Shown here one piece after another: positions 8,601 to 16,825 of a stretch of DNA of 28,507 bases. A program made the translations under genes and the position numbers. How positions within the stretch are numbered: the first letter of the stretch is position 1; every line of letters starts with the position of its first letter. Below the pieces are notes generated by a model. The model made no database searches and was not told the origin of the DNA. It saw nothing but the letters and a program-made list of their open reading frames with translations. Origin of the DNA: Kuafuiihalomonas phototrophica (GTDB lineage: Bacteria > Myxococcota > Kuafuiibacteriia > Kuafuiibacteriales > Kuafuiibacteriaceae); the NCBI GenBank assembly GCA_031800475.1, contig DAPKRQ010000114.1, positions 1 to 28,507 on the forward strand. Direction: 5' to 3'.

Positions 8601-9477
8601 GGACCGCTTTCAAGAACGCATGCTCATGCTGCGTTCCGTACCCAGCTTTTCGGCTGTCGATGATCCCGGGTTGGCTTATTTGGCCCAACGGGCGCGGCAG
8701 ATGGAAGCCAGTCCCGGCGACGTACTTCGAGAGCAGGGACAACCTTCCACCCACGGGTGGATTTTATTGAAGGGATCTGTGCGAACCATCCGGGACGGCC
8801 AGCTCGTAAACGTGGTTGAAGCTCCCGGCGTTTTGGGCCTGCTTTCCGTGGCGGCACGGGACGAGGGCGGCGTGCGGGCGGAGGTGATCGCGGAAAGCCA
8901 GCTGCTCGAAGTGCCGATCGAGGCGACCAATGAGCTGATGGAGTCCAACTTCAGCTTCGCCCGCAACGTTCTTCGCAACCTGTCCCGGCACCTTCTCGAT
9001 GTGCGGGGCAACCTTCCGGCGCGGACGGATTTCGAGCGAACCAGACCCCCAGCGCGCTGGCCCGATCCGATGACTTGGGTAGACCGGTTGCGCTCGGTTC
9101 GAGCTCACGGCGTATTTGCGGATGTCAACATGGAAGCAGCCGTCGACCTGGCCCGATCCACCCACGCCGTTCGCCTGGAGACTGGCCAGATATTGTGGGA
9201 GGCGGGGGATCCGCCGGATGTGGGCTTTCGCGTGTTGCACGGCCAGATCAACTGCGCCACGGAAGGGGGCTCCGTTCGGGTGGGCGATGGTTTCGCGCTC
9301 GGCGTCCTGGAGATGTTCGCCGACATTCCCCGCCAATACCGGGCCCAAGTGGTCGAGGAAGGTCGGGCTCTGCGATTCGACGCCGACGTGTTTTTGGGGG
9401 TGCTCGAAATCCACCCCGGAGTGCTGTTGGAACTCGTGGCGGGTTTCGCCCAGTCTTCGCTCGAGCGGGGCCGTTGA
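8593..9477 (+). CDS. Protein with two tandem cyclic-nucleotide-binding folds, no HTH
   Basis: 294 aa. Two CRP-type beta-roll domains are visible, at about residues 15-135 (ASPGDVLREQGQPSTHGWILLKGSVR) and about 172-285 (LETGQILWEAGDPPDVGFRVLHGQI). The phosphate-binding cassettes are only partly kept: GVLGLL...GVRAEV in the first and GVLEMF...YRAQV in the second. The Arg-Ala pair is present but the usual Gly-Glu is replaced by Gly-Val. Nucleotide binding is therefore uncertain. There is no DNA-binding helix-turn-helix, so it is not a CRP-type regulator. Its ATG lies inside the end of the transporter gene (8593 versus 8600), and related transporters can carry such a domain in the same chain. It is probably the regulatory subunit of the transporter (inference). 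Confidence 0.88.
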   Translation: MLEDRFQERMLMLRSVPSFSAVDDPGLAYLAQRARQMEASPGDVLREQGQPSTHGWILLKGSVRTIRDGQLVNVVEAPGVLGLLSVAARDEGGVRAEVIAESQLLEVPIEATNELMESNFSFARNVLRNLSRHLLDVRGNLPARTDFERTRPPARWPDPMTWVDRLRSVRAHGVFADVNMEAAVDLARSTHAVRLETGQILWEAGDPPDVGFRVLHGQINCATEGGSVRVGDGFALGVLEMFADIPRQYRAQVVEEGRALRFDADVFLGVLEIHPGVLLELVAGFAQSSLERGR

Positions 9478-9501
9478 GCCTCGCCGCTTCGGGTGCGCTG
9501 C

Positions 9502-10095
9502 TCAGGGGGCCGGGGCCGGTGCGGCCGGACGCCCCATGGCGGCCTGGAGCTCTCGCGAAAGACGCTCTGCCGTTTCCATCAGGGCGTCGGTCTCTGGGTC
9601 GATCTGTTTCATTTGGGTGATCATCGCATCTTGGAAGGAATCGGCCATCTCCGAGATGCCGTCCTGCTTCATGACCTGATTTTGCGTCGCGCGCAGAGAG
9701 CTTCCGAGCTCCTGCAGCTTCGGTTGAAGAGCCTGCATGGTATCCATGTCTTGGCTTTTTCGTGCCTGAACGAATTTCTCTCGAAGCTCTTCGAATCGGT
9801 CGCGCTTTTCGGCGACCTTCGGGTCGGCCTTTTCCATCGCAGCTTCGACCTTGGACTGCAGGGCGTCGCGCTTCTTTTTGATCGATGGAGCGTCCAGGGC
9901 TTGGTCACGGATCTTCTCCAGTCGGGTGCGGACCTTGCGAAGCTTCTGCATCTTCTGCTGCAGTTCGGCTCGTTGCTTCGCATCGGGCCCGGACTGAAGG
10001 GGGGGCGTTGCGGGGCTTTGAGCCCAGACGACGGATGATGTGACGCCGAACGAGGTGAGCACGCCGGTGGCACAGAGAATGAGTGTGCTTTTCAT
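9502..10095 (-). CDS. Exported coiled-coil protein, unknown function
   Basis: 197 aa. A Sec signal peptide (hydrophobic core about 5-23, likely cleavage at VWA-Q, residue 25) is followed by a short Pro-rich spacer. Long charged heptad-type helices run from about 38 to 185, rich in Gln, Lys, Glu and Arg (AELQQKMQKLRKVRTRLEKI, VEAAMEKADPKVAEKRDRFEELREKF), ending in an Ala/Pro tail. It is a soluble periplasmic helical protein, perhaps a chaperone or scaffold. I do not recognise a named family. GGAAAGG lies 8 bases before the ATG, a good Shine-Dalgarno. It is convergent with the cNMP-binding gene, 24 bases apart, and is probably monocistronic because a terminator-like hairpin lies just upstream. 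Confidence 0.85.
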   Translation of the reverse strand: MKSTLILCATGVLTSFGVTSSVVWAQSPATPPLQSGPDAKQRAELQQKMQKLRKVRTRLEKIRDQALDAPSIKKKRDALQSKVEAAMEKADPKVAEKRDRFEELREKFVQARKSQDMDTMQALQPKLQELGSSLRATQNQVMKQDGISEMADSFQDAMITQMKQIDPETDALMETAERLSRELQAAMGRPAAPAPAP

Positions 10096-10121
10096 GAATA
10101 CTGCCTTTCCAAGTTCGCGCC

Positions 10122-10147
10122 AAAAAGGGCCCTAGACCGCACGGCCC
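10122..10147 (-). terminator. Likely intrinsic terminator for the yghU-type gene
   Basis: Read on the minus strand, GGGCC pairs with GGCCC around an 11-base loop, followed directly by TTTTT (10122-10126). It lies about 80 bases after the glutathione-transferase stop and 27 bases before the start of the coiled-coil gene. The stem is short (5 bp), so confidence is moderate. Confidence 0.4.
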
Positions 10148-10228
10148 CAAGGCGCCCGAGTCCCGAGTGCCTCGCATGCACCGGGGGTCTGTCAAGTAAA
10201 GGTCCTCCCCAGCCGAACCGGGAATGCG

Positions 10229-11104
10229 CTAGCTTGGGTGGGAGCCCTCGGATCGATGCTGCGTTCGGGTCTCGAAGTCCCGGGCGTCGTGCCGCTCGGG
10301 CAACTGCTCTTTCGGGTTGCCCCAATCCCGATTCACCATGCGGCCTCGTTTCACCGCGGGACGCTCCGAGACGGTCCGCGCCCACCTCTGGACGTGCTCG
10401 TAGGTGTGCACGGCGAGAAACTCGGCCGCATCGTACATGCGTCCCAGGGCCAAAGACCCGTACCACGGCCAGATCGCCATGTCGGCGATGGTGTACTCGT
10501 CACCGGCCACGAAGGGGCGTCTCGCCAGGTTGCGGTCCAGAACGTCGAGCTGGCGCTTCGCTTCCATGGCGTAGCGATCGATGGCGTACTCGATCTTCTC
10601 TGGGGCGTAATTGAAGAAGTGACCGAAGCCTCCACCGAGATACGGAGCGCTGCCCATCTGCCAAAACAGCCAGCAGAGGCACTCGGTGCGCTCTTGGTGC
10701 CCCTCGGGCAAGAACGCGCCGAACTTTTCCGCCAGGTACAGCATGATCGCGCCCGACTCGAAGACCCGCGTCGGCGGAGATGTCGAACGGTCCACGAGAG
10801 CCGGGATTTTCGAGTTCGGATTCACCGAAACGAATCCGCTCGAAAATTGCTCCCCCTCGGCGATTCGGATCATCCAGGCGTCGTACTCGGCGCCGGAGTG
10901 GCCGGCTTGCAGGAGTTCTTCGAGCAGAATCGTCGCCTTCACTCCGTTCGGAGTGGCCATCGAATACAGCTGCAGGGGGTGTTTTCCGAGCGGAAGCTCC
11001 GCGTCGTGGGTGGGGCCGGCCACCGGCCGGTTGATCCTGGAAAACTTGCCGCCGTTCGCCCGCTCCCACGTCCATACTCTGGGAGGCGTGTATTTTGCGA
11101 CCAT
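10229..11104 (-). CDS. yghU: YghU-type glutathione S-transferase / disulfide reductase
   Basis: 291 aa, close to the 288 aa of E. coli YghU and alignable from memory over nearly its whole length. The N-terminal extension PPRVWTWERANGGKFSRINR and the thioredoxin-fold core GKHPLQLYSMATPNGVKATI are present. So are the glutathione-site segment NPNSKIPAL and the FESGAIMLYLAEKFG helix. The C-terminal helical domain includes YLGGGFGHFFNYAPEKIEYA and FVAGDEYTIADMAIWPW, and the tail has the ERHDARDFET motif. The family binds two glutathiones and reduces disulfide-bonded substrates in the cytoplasm. The start is ATG 11104 with no obvious Shine-Dalgarno. It appears to be a single-gene unit followed by a terminator-like hairpin. 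Confidence 0.95.
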   Translation of the reverse strand: MVAKYTPPRVWTWERANGGKFSRINRPVAGPTHDAELPLGKHPLQLYSMATPNGVKATILLEELLQAGHSGAEYDAWMIRIAEGEQFSSGFVSVNPNSKIPALVDRSTSPPTRVFESGAIMLYLAEKFGAFLPEGHQERTECLCWLFWQMGSAPYLGGGFGHFFNYAPEKIEYAIDRYAMEAKRQLDVLDRNLARRPFVAGDEYTIADMAIWPWYGSLALGRMYDAAEFLAVHTYEHVQRWARTVSERPAVKRGRMVNRDWGNPKEQLPERHDARDFETRTQHRSEGSHPS

Positions 11105-11439
11105 AGGGTGCCCAGGCTAAACGGTGGCAGGTGTTTCGTCATGCGCTTTTGGGGACCTCTCCTTACGACCCCGGTCCGTGCGCAGCCGGGAATGCTCGTG
11201 GTCGGCCGTGGTGGCCGAAACAAAGATGGGACCTCTTCGAGAATGGCCGCGAGCTCGGCCGCCTCACGATTCCTCCTTCGCTCGAACGAGTCAGCCGAAA
11301 GCACAAACCTACCCGCTCCACAACCAACAGCTCACGGTGATGTAGCCCCCGTTTCGACCGGACACCTCGAAGGAGCTTTCTGGAATGGAAGATGGATTGA
11401 CAATCGAGCCCTCGGAGAAGGGACGGCAGTCGCGTCTGG
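11105..11439. other. 335-base intergenic stretch with no supported gene
   Basis: It lies between the start of the yghU-type gene and the end of the DUF445 gene, both on the minus strand, so it should contain the yghU promoter. Short frames cross it on both strands (for example 11131-11340 plus and the tail of a minus frame ending at 11309), but none has a Shine-Dalgarno, a recognisable motif or a domain. I see no tRNA, riboswitch, or strong hairpin with a T run. Confidence 0.4.
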
Positions 11440-12639
11440 TCAGGTCTCGTGTCGAGGTGAGCGGAGGCGTTGGAGCAGCCGGTGGAGAACGACGTCGACG
11501 AGGGCGAGCAGACCGATGGCGAGGCCGATGGCCGCGATCGAGTAGACCGGCCAAATGATCACGAAGCCGCCCACCACTCCGAAAATTCCGCCCAGCAGCG
11601 TGATGTAACTGAGCTTGTCATCTGCGAACTCTCGAAATCCTCGTTCCAGCTCGGCGCTCGTGACCGTGGAGAGCTGCTTGGTCACCAGCTGGCGAACGTC
11701 GATTTCGCGAATGAGAGACATGGTGATCCGCGTGAGAGCAGCGTCGATCTTGGACTGCTGGCTCTCCAGATACGTCGGGACGTGGTCGAGTGCGCTGTCG
11801 ATTTCGCCCACCAGTCGGTCCAAAGTCTCGGGGAGATCGTCGAGTTCTCGGTTGACGGCTCGAATGATCGGCTCGCGCCAGAACCGCCGGAAACGCCCCA
11901 TGACCCCGTGGGCAAAGCGGGAGCCCGCGATGCTTTCGATCCTCTTTTCCACCTCACCGGCGACTTCTTCTCGAAAGGTGGAGCTGCGAGAGAACTTGGC
12001 CGCATAGGTCAAGACCATCTGTTTGGTGTCGCGAATGAACTCCGGGTCTCGGACCAGACGCCGGACTTCCCGGGCGGTCTCTTCGGTGAGGCGAGATATC
12101 AGGCGGCTCTCGTCCAGCTCCCGGTGAATGATCTCTTCGTTGATGAGCTTTTCGATGACCTCGTCGGCTACCTTCTGAATCAGCTCGTCTCTTTGGGACG
12201 GGATGAGGCCTTGACCGAAGATCGGCCGGGTCTGCCGGGGCCGAAAGAGCATCTTGATGGCCACCCAATTGGTCCCGAATCCGATCAGGCCGGCGGTTGC
12301 GCAGGCCCGCATGAGCCCCTCGAGCCATGATACGGGAACCCAGAAGCTGGCCGCGAACACCGACAAGCACGCGGGAGCGAAGAGCTTCAGCGTGATTCGC
12401 AGGCCGCGGCCGGTCGAGAAGGCCAGCTGCTCGATGTTGAGGGTGCCCTCGTCCAGGTGCTGCCGGAGGGGCGTCAGGGGCAATCCGGTTTGAGGGTGGG
12501 TCGAAAAACGCTCGCGCCACTTGTCCAGGTACGCGGGCAGAGGGAGCTCTCGCACGCGCCCGAGCCAGCTCTTTTCCTGGGGTGTCTGCCCGCGACCCGG
12601 CTCTGGCGAGCGATTCGGCGCCTTCGACTCGTCCTCCAT
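11440..12639 (-). CDS. DUF445 family membrane protein
   Basis: 399 aa. A Pro/charged-rich cytoplasmic start is followed by a hydrophobic pair (about residues 88-125) and the family signature GFGTNWVAIKMLFRP. A long charged helical region (about 150-340) follows, including DELIQKVADEVIEKLINEEII and paired helices with many Arg and Glu. A final hydrophobic segment (about 350-380: LLGGIFGVVGGFVIIWPVY) precedes a basic tail. The order of membrane helix, signature and long amphipathic helices is the usual DUF445 (YheB-like) layout. The biochemical role of the family is not established. The ATG at 12639 is preceded by a weak AGGGTG. Neighbours share the strand but are separated by about 190 bases on the upstream side, so it is probably its own unit. 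Confidence 0.92.
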   Translation of the reverse strand: MEDESKAPNRSPEPGRGQTPQEKSWLGRVRELPLPAYLDKWRERFSTHPQTGLPLTPLRQHLDEGTLNIEQLAFSTGRGLRITLKLFAPACLSVFAASFWVPVSWLEGLMRACATAGLIGFGTNWVAIKMLFRPRQTRPIFGQGLIPSQRDELIQKVADEVIEKLINEEIIHRELDESRLISRLTEETAREVRRLVRDPEFIRDTKQMVLTYAAKFSRSSTFREEVAGEVEKRIESIAGSRFAHGVMGRFRRFWREPIIRAVNRELDDLPETLDRLVGEIDSALDHVPTYLESQQSKIDAALTRITMSLIREIDVRQLVTKQLSTVTSAELERGFREFADDKLSYITLLGGIFGVVGGFVIIWPVYSIAAIGLAIGLLALVDVVLHRLLQRLRSPRHET

Positions 12640-12829
12640 GGGCGCACCCTAACGGCTTCCCACGGTCCGCCCAAAGACGAAACCCGGGATGTGCGGCCGG
12701 GTCCGACGCAGTTCATCGTGGACGCCGTCGTGAAGGGGTGGGGCGATGGCCCCTCGGGATGTGGATGCGGCGGACGCCAGCGAATGGCACCGGCAGGATT
12801 GAAACCGCGAGGGTCCGCGAAATCTCAAC

Positions 12830-14137
12830 TCAGGTCGGGGTGCGCTCGCTCCCGGTCAGGTAGACCCACGTTCCGTTTTCGACGCGGTAGTTGGCGTGCC
12901 AGCCCGGCGGCATGGTTCCCGTGCCCCATTCGTAAAGCCACTTGGCGTCGGCTGGGGCGATGTTGGTGCAACCGTGACTGCGGACCTCGCCGAACTGGTT
13001 GTGCCAGTACGCGCCGTGGAGGGCATAGTTGCCGTGGTAGTACATGACCCAGGGGATCTCTTCGACCCTGTAGCGCCCGGCATCGGCGTCCGGTCCGCGC
13101 ATGGTCTTGGTGACGTATTTTCGGTAGACGCGATGAAGACCGTTCGGGGTTTCGTAGCCTTTCGCTCCGGTGGAAATCAGGCTGGCGTAGACCGGTTGGT
13201 CGCCCTCGTATGCCACGAAGGCTTGGTGCTCCAGATCTACGTGGATCCACTTGGCTTGCGCTGGCACGCCGTCGGGACGCCGAGTGGAGCGGATCACCCG
13301 CACGTGCTGGGTGTGGATCCAACGGCCGCTCGGGTGGCGGAGGCGGCCTTCACGCGGAGGGCCCGCGACCTCGAAGCGCGCGTGCTTGGGGAGTTGCCCG
13401 CAGACCGTGAAGGTCCCGCCGCGGTCGCACTCGAGCGGCACTCCGTCCTCGTCGCCAAAGGTGAACGCCATGGGGAGATGGGCGTTGCCATCGAGTCGTT
13501 CGCCGACCAGCGATGTGGGTACGATCGGTCGGACCTCGGACGCGGGCACGTACTCGTCGTAGACGGTCTTGACCCACCGGGTGCCGTCCTTCTCGAACTC
13601 CCGGTCCTTGGCCAAAAAATACGCCACGGTGTTGTACTCGGCGATCAGGTCCTTTGAACGCAGCGGCTCGTCGAACCGAATGCTGCTGTCGGTCGTGACC
13701 TTCACGAACGGGAAGGGGACGGCTTTCGATAAGTCCGGTCGACGCTGCCGGGGAGTGACGCGGGCTGCTCGATCGCCGATGGCGTAGCCGCTGGCGGAGC
13801 ACACGTAGCCGCCCGGAATTTCGAACCAGGAGCCGGCCTCGCCTCGGTCGTGGCAGGGCTCGTTGGACCTGGCGGGGCGGGCAGCCACCACCGTCCCGCG
13901 CTGAATGCTGCCGACCACGTGCCGGGGGCGCCCGAGCGAGTCGTACACGGGGGCGAGCAGAACCGTGGCCGTGGCCAGCCTGGACCAACCCGGAGGGGGG
14001 CCCTCGGGCGTGGAACGATGGGCGCTGATGGTGGCGAGCAACTCCGGTCCGGCGCCGCGGCCGGTGGCCGGCAGGACCATGCAGGCGGTCAGGACGGCGA
14101 TGGGGGTCCAGGTCGAAATGCGGGGAAGGATGGACAC
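12830..14137 (-). CDS. L,D-transpeptidase (YkuD) lipoprotein
   Basis: About 435 aa. The C-terminal YkuD domain carries the catalytic signature HGAYWHNQFG then SHGCTN, with the nucleophile Cys at about residue 390. It also has the conserved IHVDLEHQAFVAYEGDQPVY opening and a TPNG turn. YkuD enzymes cross-link peptidoglycan 3-3 or attach proteins to it in the periplasm. The N-terminal signal ends in VLTAC, a lipobox, so the protein is probably lipid-anchored with a long region of unknown fold (about 40-290) before the catalytic domain. A GTG start at 14137 gives a compact signal; a TTG at 14158 would add seven residues. No Shine-Dalgarno decides between them. Confidence 0.9.
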   Translation of the reverse strand: MSILPRISTWTPIAVLTACMVLPATGRGAGPELLATISAHRSTPEGPPPGWSRLATATVLLAPVYDSLGRPRHVVGSIQRGTVVAARPARSNEPCHDRGEAGSWFEIPGGYVCSASGYAIGDRAARVTPRQRRPDLSKAVPFPFVKVTTDSSIRFDEPLRSKDLIAEYNTVAYFLAKDREFEKDGTRWVKTVYDEYVPASEVRPIVPTSLVGERLDGNAHLPMAFTFGDEDGVPLECDRGGTFTVCGQLPKHARFEVAGPPREGRLRHPSGRWIHTQHVRVIRSTRRPDGVPAQAKWIHVDLEHQAFVAYEGDQPVYASLISTGAKGYETPNGLHRVYRKYVTKTMRGPDADAGRYRVEEIPWVMYYHGNYALHGAYWHNQFGEVRSHGCTNIAPADAKWLYEWGTGTMPPGWHANYRVENGTWVYLTGSERTPT

Positions 14138-14323
14138 GACGTCATAAAATGCCGGCAAGCGGCGCCGACGTCACGCCCGAAACGCCCCCAGAGAAACCTT
14201 TGGCACCCCGACCGGCTCCCCGGGGTGTGCGGGCCGTCGCAAAAGGGGTGCGAAGAGACCGCCGATGCATGGGCCGAGGCTGCGGTCTTCTGCGGTTCTC
14301 CTCAGCTTCCGGTGCAGGGGAAG

Positions 14324-15604
14324 TCAGCGGACCCGACCCGCTCGCGAACGGGAAGGCGCGGTGCGCCGGCCCGGGACCGAGGATCGGGCCGAGCGCCGGG
14401 ATGGACCACCGCGAGATGGCCCCGGCCGCTGGCCACCCGGCTTGGGAGGCAGCTCCGTCCGGGCGTCTTCCACCGAGGCGAACGGGTGGTCCCGACGAAC
14501 CGGAATCGACCGGTGGGTGAGCTTTTCGATGTCCTTCAGGTAGCCCCGTTCCGACGGATCGCAAAAGGACAAGGCCACGCCGGTAGCTCCCGCCCGCCCC
14601 GTACGGCCGATTCGGTGCACGTAACTCTCCGGTTCGTTCGGAAGATCGAAGTTCACCACGTGGCTCACCTGCTCGACGTCGATGCCCCGAGCTGCCACGT
14701 CGGTGGCGACCAGGACCCGCGTCCGCCCTCGGCGAAAGGCCTCGAGGGCCCGTGTTCGCGCGTTCTGCGATTTGTTGCCGTGGATCACTGCAGCTTCGAT
14801 GGAGGTCCGGCCGAGCTTTTGGGCGAGCCGATCCGCGCCCCGTTTGGTCCGTGTGAACACGATGGCGCGCTCCACGTCGGGGTCCGACAGGAGTTGTTGC
14901 AGCAGATCCACCTTCGACTCTTGGCCGACGTGGTAGAGCGCTTGCTCGATCTTCGGGGCGGTCTTGGCTTTCGGTTGCACCGCCACCTCGGCCGGGTCGG
15001 ACAGCAGTTCGTCGGCCAGGGCCCGGATCGAATCGGGCATGGTCGCCGAAAACATCAAGCTCTGCCGCTCGGCTGGAAGATGGGACACGATTTTTCGGAT
15101 GGGTCGAATGAACCCCATATCGAGCATTCGATCCGCTTCGTCCAAGATCAGGAGCCCCACCGCGTCCAGGCGAATCAGACCTTGGCCCAACAGGTCGAGA
15201 AGACGTCCGGGGGTCGCCACCACCACGTCCGTGCCCTTCCGAAGGGCGTCCACCTGCGGGCGCTGGCCCACACCGCCAAAGATCACCGTGGTCCGTACGC
15301 CGAGGTCTTTGCCGTGGGTTCGAAAGGTCTCCGCCACCTGGCTCACGAGTTCCCGGGTCGGGGCCAAGACCAGCACCCGGGGGTCGCGACGCCGGCCGCG
15401 ACCCGAGGGTTCGAGCATCGCTTGAAGCGAGGGGAGCGCGAAGGCTGCGGTCTTGCCGCTTCCCGTTTGAGCCAGGCCCAGCAGGTCTCGCCCCTGAAGC
15501 ACGTGCGGGATGGCCCGCTCTTGGATCGGGGTGGGGGCCGTAAAGCCTTGCGCTCGCACGCTGTGCAGAAGGGCGTCGTGGAGCCCCAGGTCTTCGAATT
15601 GCAT
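14324..15604 (-). CDS. rhlE: DEAD-box RNA helicase, RhlE-like
   Basis: 426 aa with all helicase motifs: Q motif (FTAPTPIQ, 21-28), motif I AQTGSGKT 45-52, PTREL 82-86, TPGR 131-134, DEAD 155-158, SAT 186-188, and HRIGRTGRAG in the second RecA domain. The opening MQFEDLGL and the ATPGRLLDLL helix favour RhlE. The tail beyond about 375 is rich in Arg, Pro and Ser, typical of RNA-binding extensions. Such enzymes unwind short RNA duplexes in ribosome assembly, RNA decay and cold adaptation. I chose ATG 15604 because GAAAGAGG lies 5 bases upstream. The frame extends to 15775, but those residues are not helicase-like. A 7-bp hairpin sits just before the Shine-Dalgarno. Confidence 0.95.
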   Translation of the reverse strand: MQFEDLGLHDALLHSVRAQGFTAPTPIQERAIPHVLQGRDLLGLAQTGSGKTAAFALPSLQAMLEPSGRGRRRDPRVLVLAPTRELVSQVAETFRTHGKDLGVRTTVIFGGVGQRPQVDALRKGTDVVVATPGRLLDLLGQGLIRLDAVGLLILDEADRMLDMGFIRPIRKIVSHLPAERQSLMFSATMPDSIRALADELLSDPAEVAVQPKAKTAPKIEQALYHVGQESKVDLLQQLLSDPDVERAIVFTRTKRGADRLAQKLGRTSIEAAVIHGNKSQNARTRALEAFRRGRTRVLVATDVAARGIDVEQVSHVVNFDLPNEPESYVHRIGRTGRAGATGVALSFCDPSERGYLKDIEKLTHRSIPVRRDHPFASVEDARTELPPKPGGQRPGPSRGGPSRRSARSSVPGRRTAPSRSRAGRVR

Positions 15605-15618
15605 GAAATCCTCTTTCG

Positions 15619-15636
15619 GCCCGCGAAACCGCGGGC
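15619..15636 (-). promoter_or_regulatory. Perfect hairpin in the helicase leader
   Basis: GCCCGCG and CGCGGGC form a 7-bp stem around a 4-base GTTT loop (minus strand). It ends 1 base before the GAAAGAGG Shine-Dalgarno at 15610-15617. It could hinder ribosome access or be a target for the helicase itself (inference). Confidence 0.3.
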
Positions 15637-15863
15637 GGTTTGGAGCGACGGGGGGTGGTCGATGAGTCGCTGCGGGCCGAATCAAAGGTCGCTCGGTCGA
15701 GCTCGCGGACCGCCGGCGAGTAGACCATGCCGGCGCCGATCGCAACCCAGAAGAGTTTTTTCGGCTGCCTTCCAAAGGAATGGCGGCCAGCCGGGGGGCG
15801 CAAGGGTCGCGAACCGCGGACGAACGCCCGCTGCGGAGTGCAAGATGCGCCTCGGCCGTTCGA

Positions 15864-16634
15864 TCAACCCCCCAGCGTCACGTCGAGGAGCATCATGGCG
15901 CAAAATCCGAACACCAGACCGTAGGTCGAGGCGGACTCCTTGCCCCGGGCGTGGGTTTCCGGAATGACCTCGCCACTGATCACGAACAGCATGGCTCCCG
16001 CCGCGAATGCATACGCGAAGGGCACCACAGCCGTGCCGACCCCGACCACCAGCGCACCGATGGTGCCCCCGAGCACTTCGGCGAGCCCGGTCAAAGCGCC
16101 GATGCCGACCGCGGCGGACCGGGAAGAGCCATCGCCGAGCAGGGCCGCGGCCACGGCAAACCCTTCGGGCAGGTTCTGGGCGGTGATCCCGAGCAGCACC
16201 GGAAGGCCCGCCGAAAAGTCCGAAGCGGACGCCACCCCGACCGATAGCCCCTCCGGCAGGTTGTGCAACGATATGGCCAGCACGAACAGGGTCGGTCCGC
16301 TGAGCCCTGCATCCTCCGGACCTTCGCGGCCCTTCACCGGGTGCTGGTGGGGCACGACTTGATTCAGCAGACCCACGCTCGCGGCGCCCACGCCGATCAG
16401 CAGGGCGACCCACAGGGTGCCCCACACGGTGCCGTGTTCGGACTGAAGGCTGTCCAGAGCAGGCAAGATCAGGCTGAAGAAGGTGGCCCCCAGCATGACC
16501 CCGGCGGCCGCGGCCAGAAGGCGACTTTGCTGGGTTGGCGACCAGTCTCGCCGGATCAAGAGCGTGGTGGCTCCGAGGGCCGTCCCCAAGGCAGCCACGC
16601 CGCTGGCGAACAGGCCGCCGATGGTTCCTTCCAT
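15864..16634 (-). CDS. ZIP family metal transporter (GufA/ZupT-like)
   Basis: 256 aa inner-membrane transporter with about eight hydrophobic helices. The two metal-binding motifs are HNLPEG (124-129, helix 4) and QNLPEG (153-158, helix 5). GEVIPETH (221-228) lies in a later helix. The variable loop between helices 3 and 4 holds VVPHQHPVKG, a short His-containing segment as in ZIP proteins. In helix 5 the usual His/Glu position is Gln, as seen in GufA-type members. ZIP proteins move Zn2+ or other divalent metals into the cytoplasm; the metal is not decided by sequence alone. The start is ATG 16634 with no clear Shine-Dalgarno. It is on the same strand as the biosynthetic cluster but 190 bases past its end, so probably independent. 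Confidence 0.93.
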   Translation of the reverse strand: MEGTIGGLFASGVAALGTALGATTLLIRRDWSPTQQSRLLAAAAGVMLGATFFSLILPALDSLQSEHGTVWGTLWVALLIGVGAASVGLLNQVVPHQHPVKGREGPEDAGLSGPTLFVLAISLHNLPEGLSVGVASASDFSAGLPVLLGITAQNLPEGFAVAAALLGDGSSRSAAVGIGALTGLAEVLGGTIGALVVGVGTAVVPFAYAFAAGAMLFVISGEVIPETHARGKESASTYGLVFGFCAMMLLDVTLGG

Positions 16635-16825
16635 TTCGTGGGCCTAGACCCGGGGGATCGCCGAGCGCCAGCAAAGCCCGCAGGATGGGCCGGCTGTCTC
16701 ACCCCGTTCTCTCGCCGACGGACGGGGTCCGGCCCTCGGAGTGAAACCCTTCCTCGGTCGCCTGCGAAGCGGGAGGCTCCGGCGGGATTCGAGGACCTTC
16801 GCGCCCCGCGCCGAACGAACGATCC

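Noticed and set aside
11131..11340. Small plus-strand frame (69 codons) in the 11105-11439 gap
   Set aside because: No ribosome site, no recognisable motif, and basic/Ser-rich composition like a chance frame.
14142..15803. 553-codon minus-strand frame overlapping the helicase
   Set aside because: Another frame of the same strand; only the 14324-15604 frame has helicase motifs and a Shine-Dalgarno.
13850..15967. Long plus-strand frame (705 codons) opposite the L,D-transpeptidase and helicase genes
   Set aside because: It is antisense to two clear enzymes, with Gly/Arg/Pro-rich composition and no motif; a GC-rich shadow.
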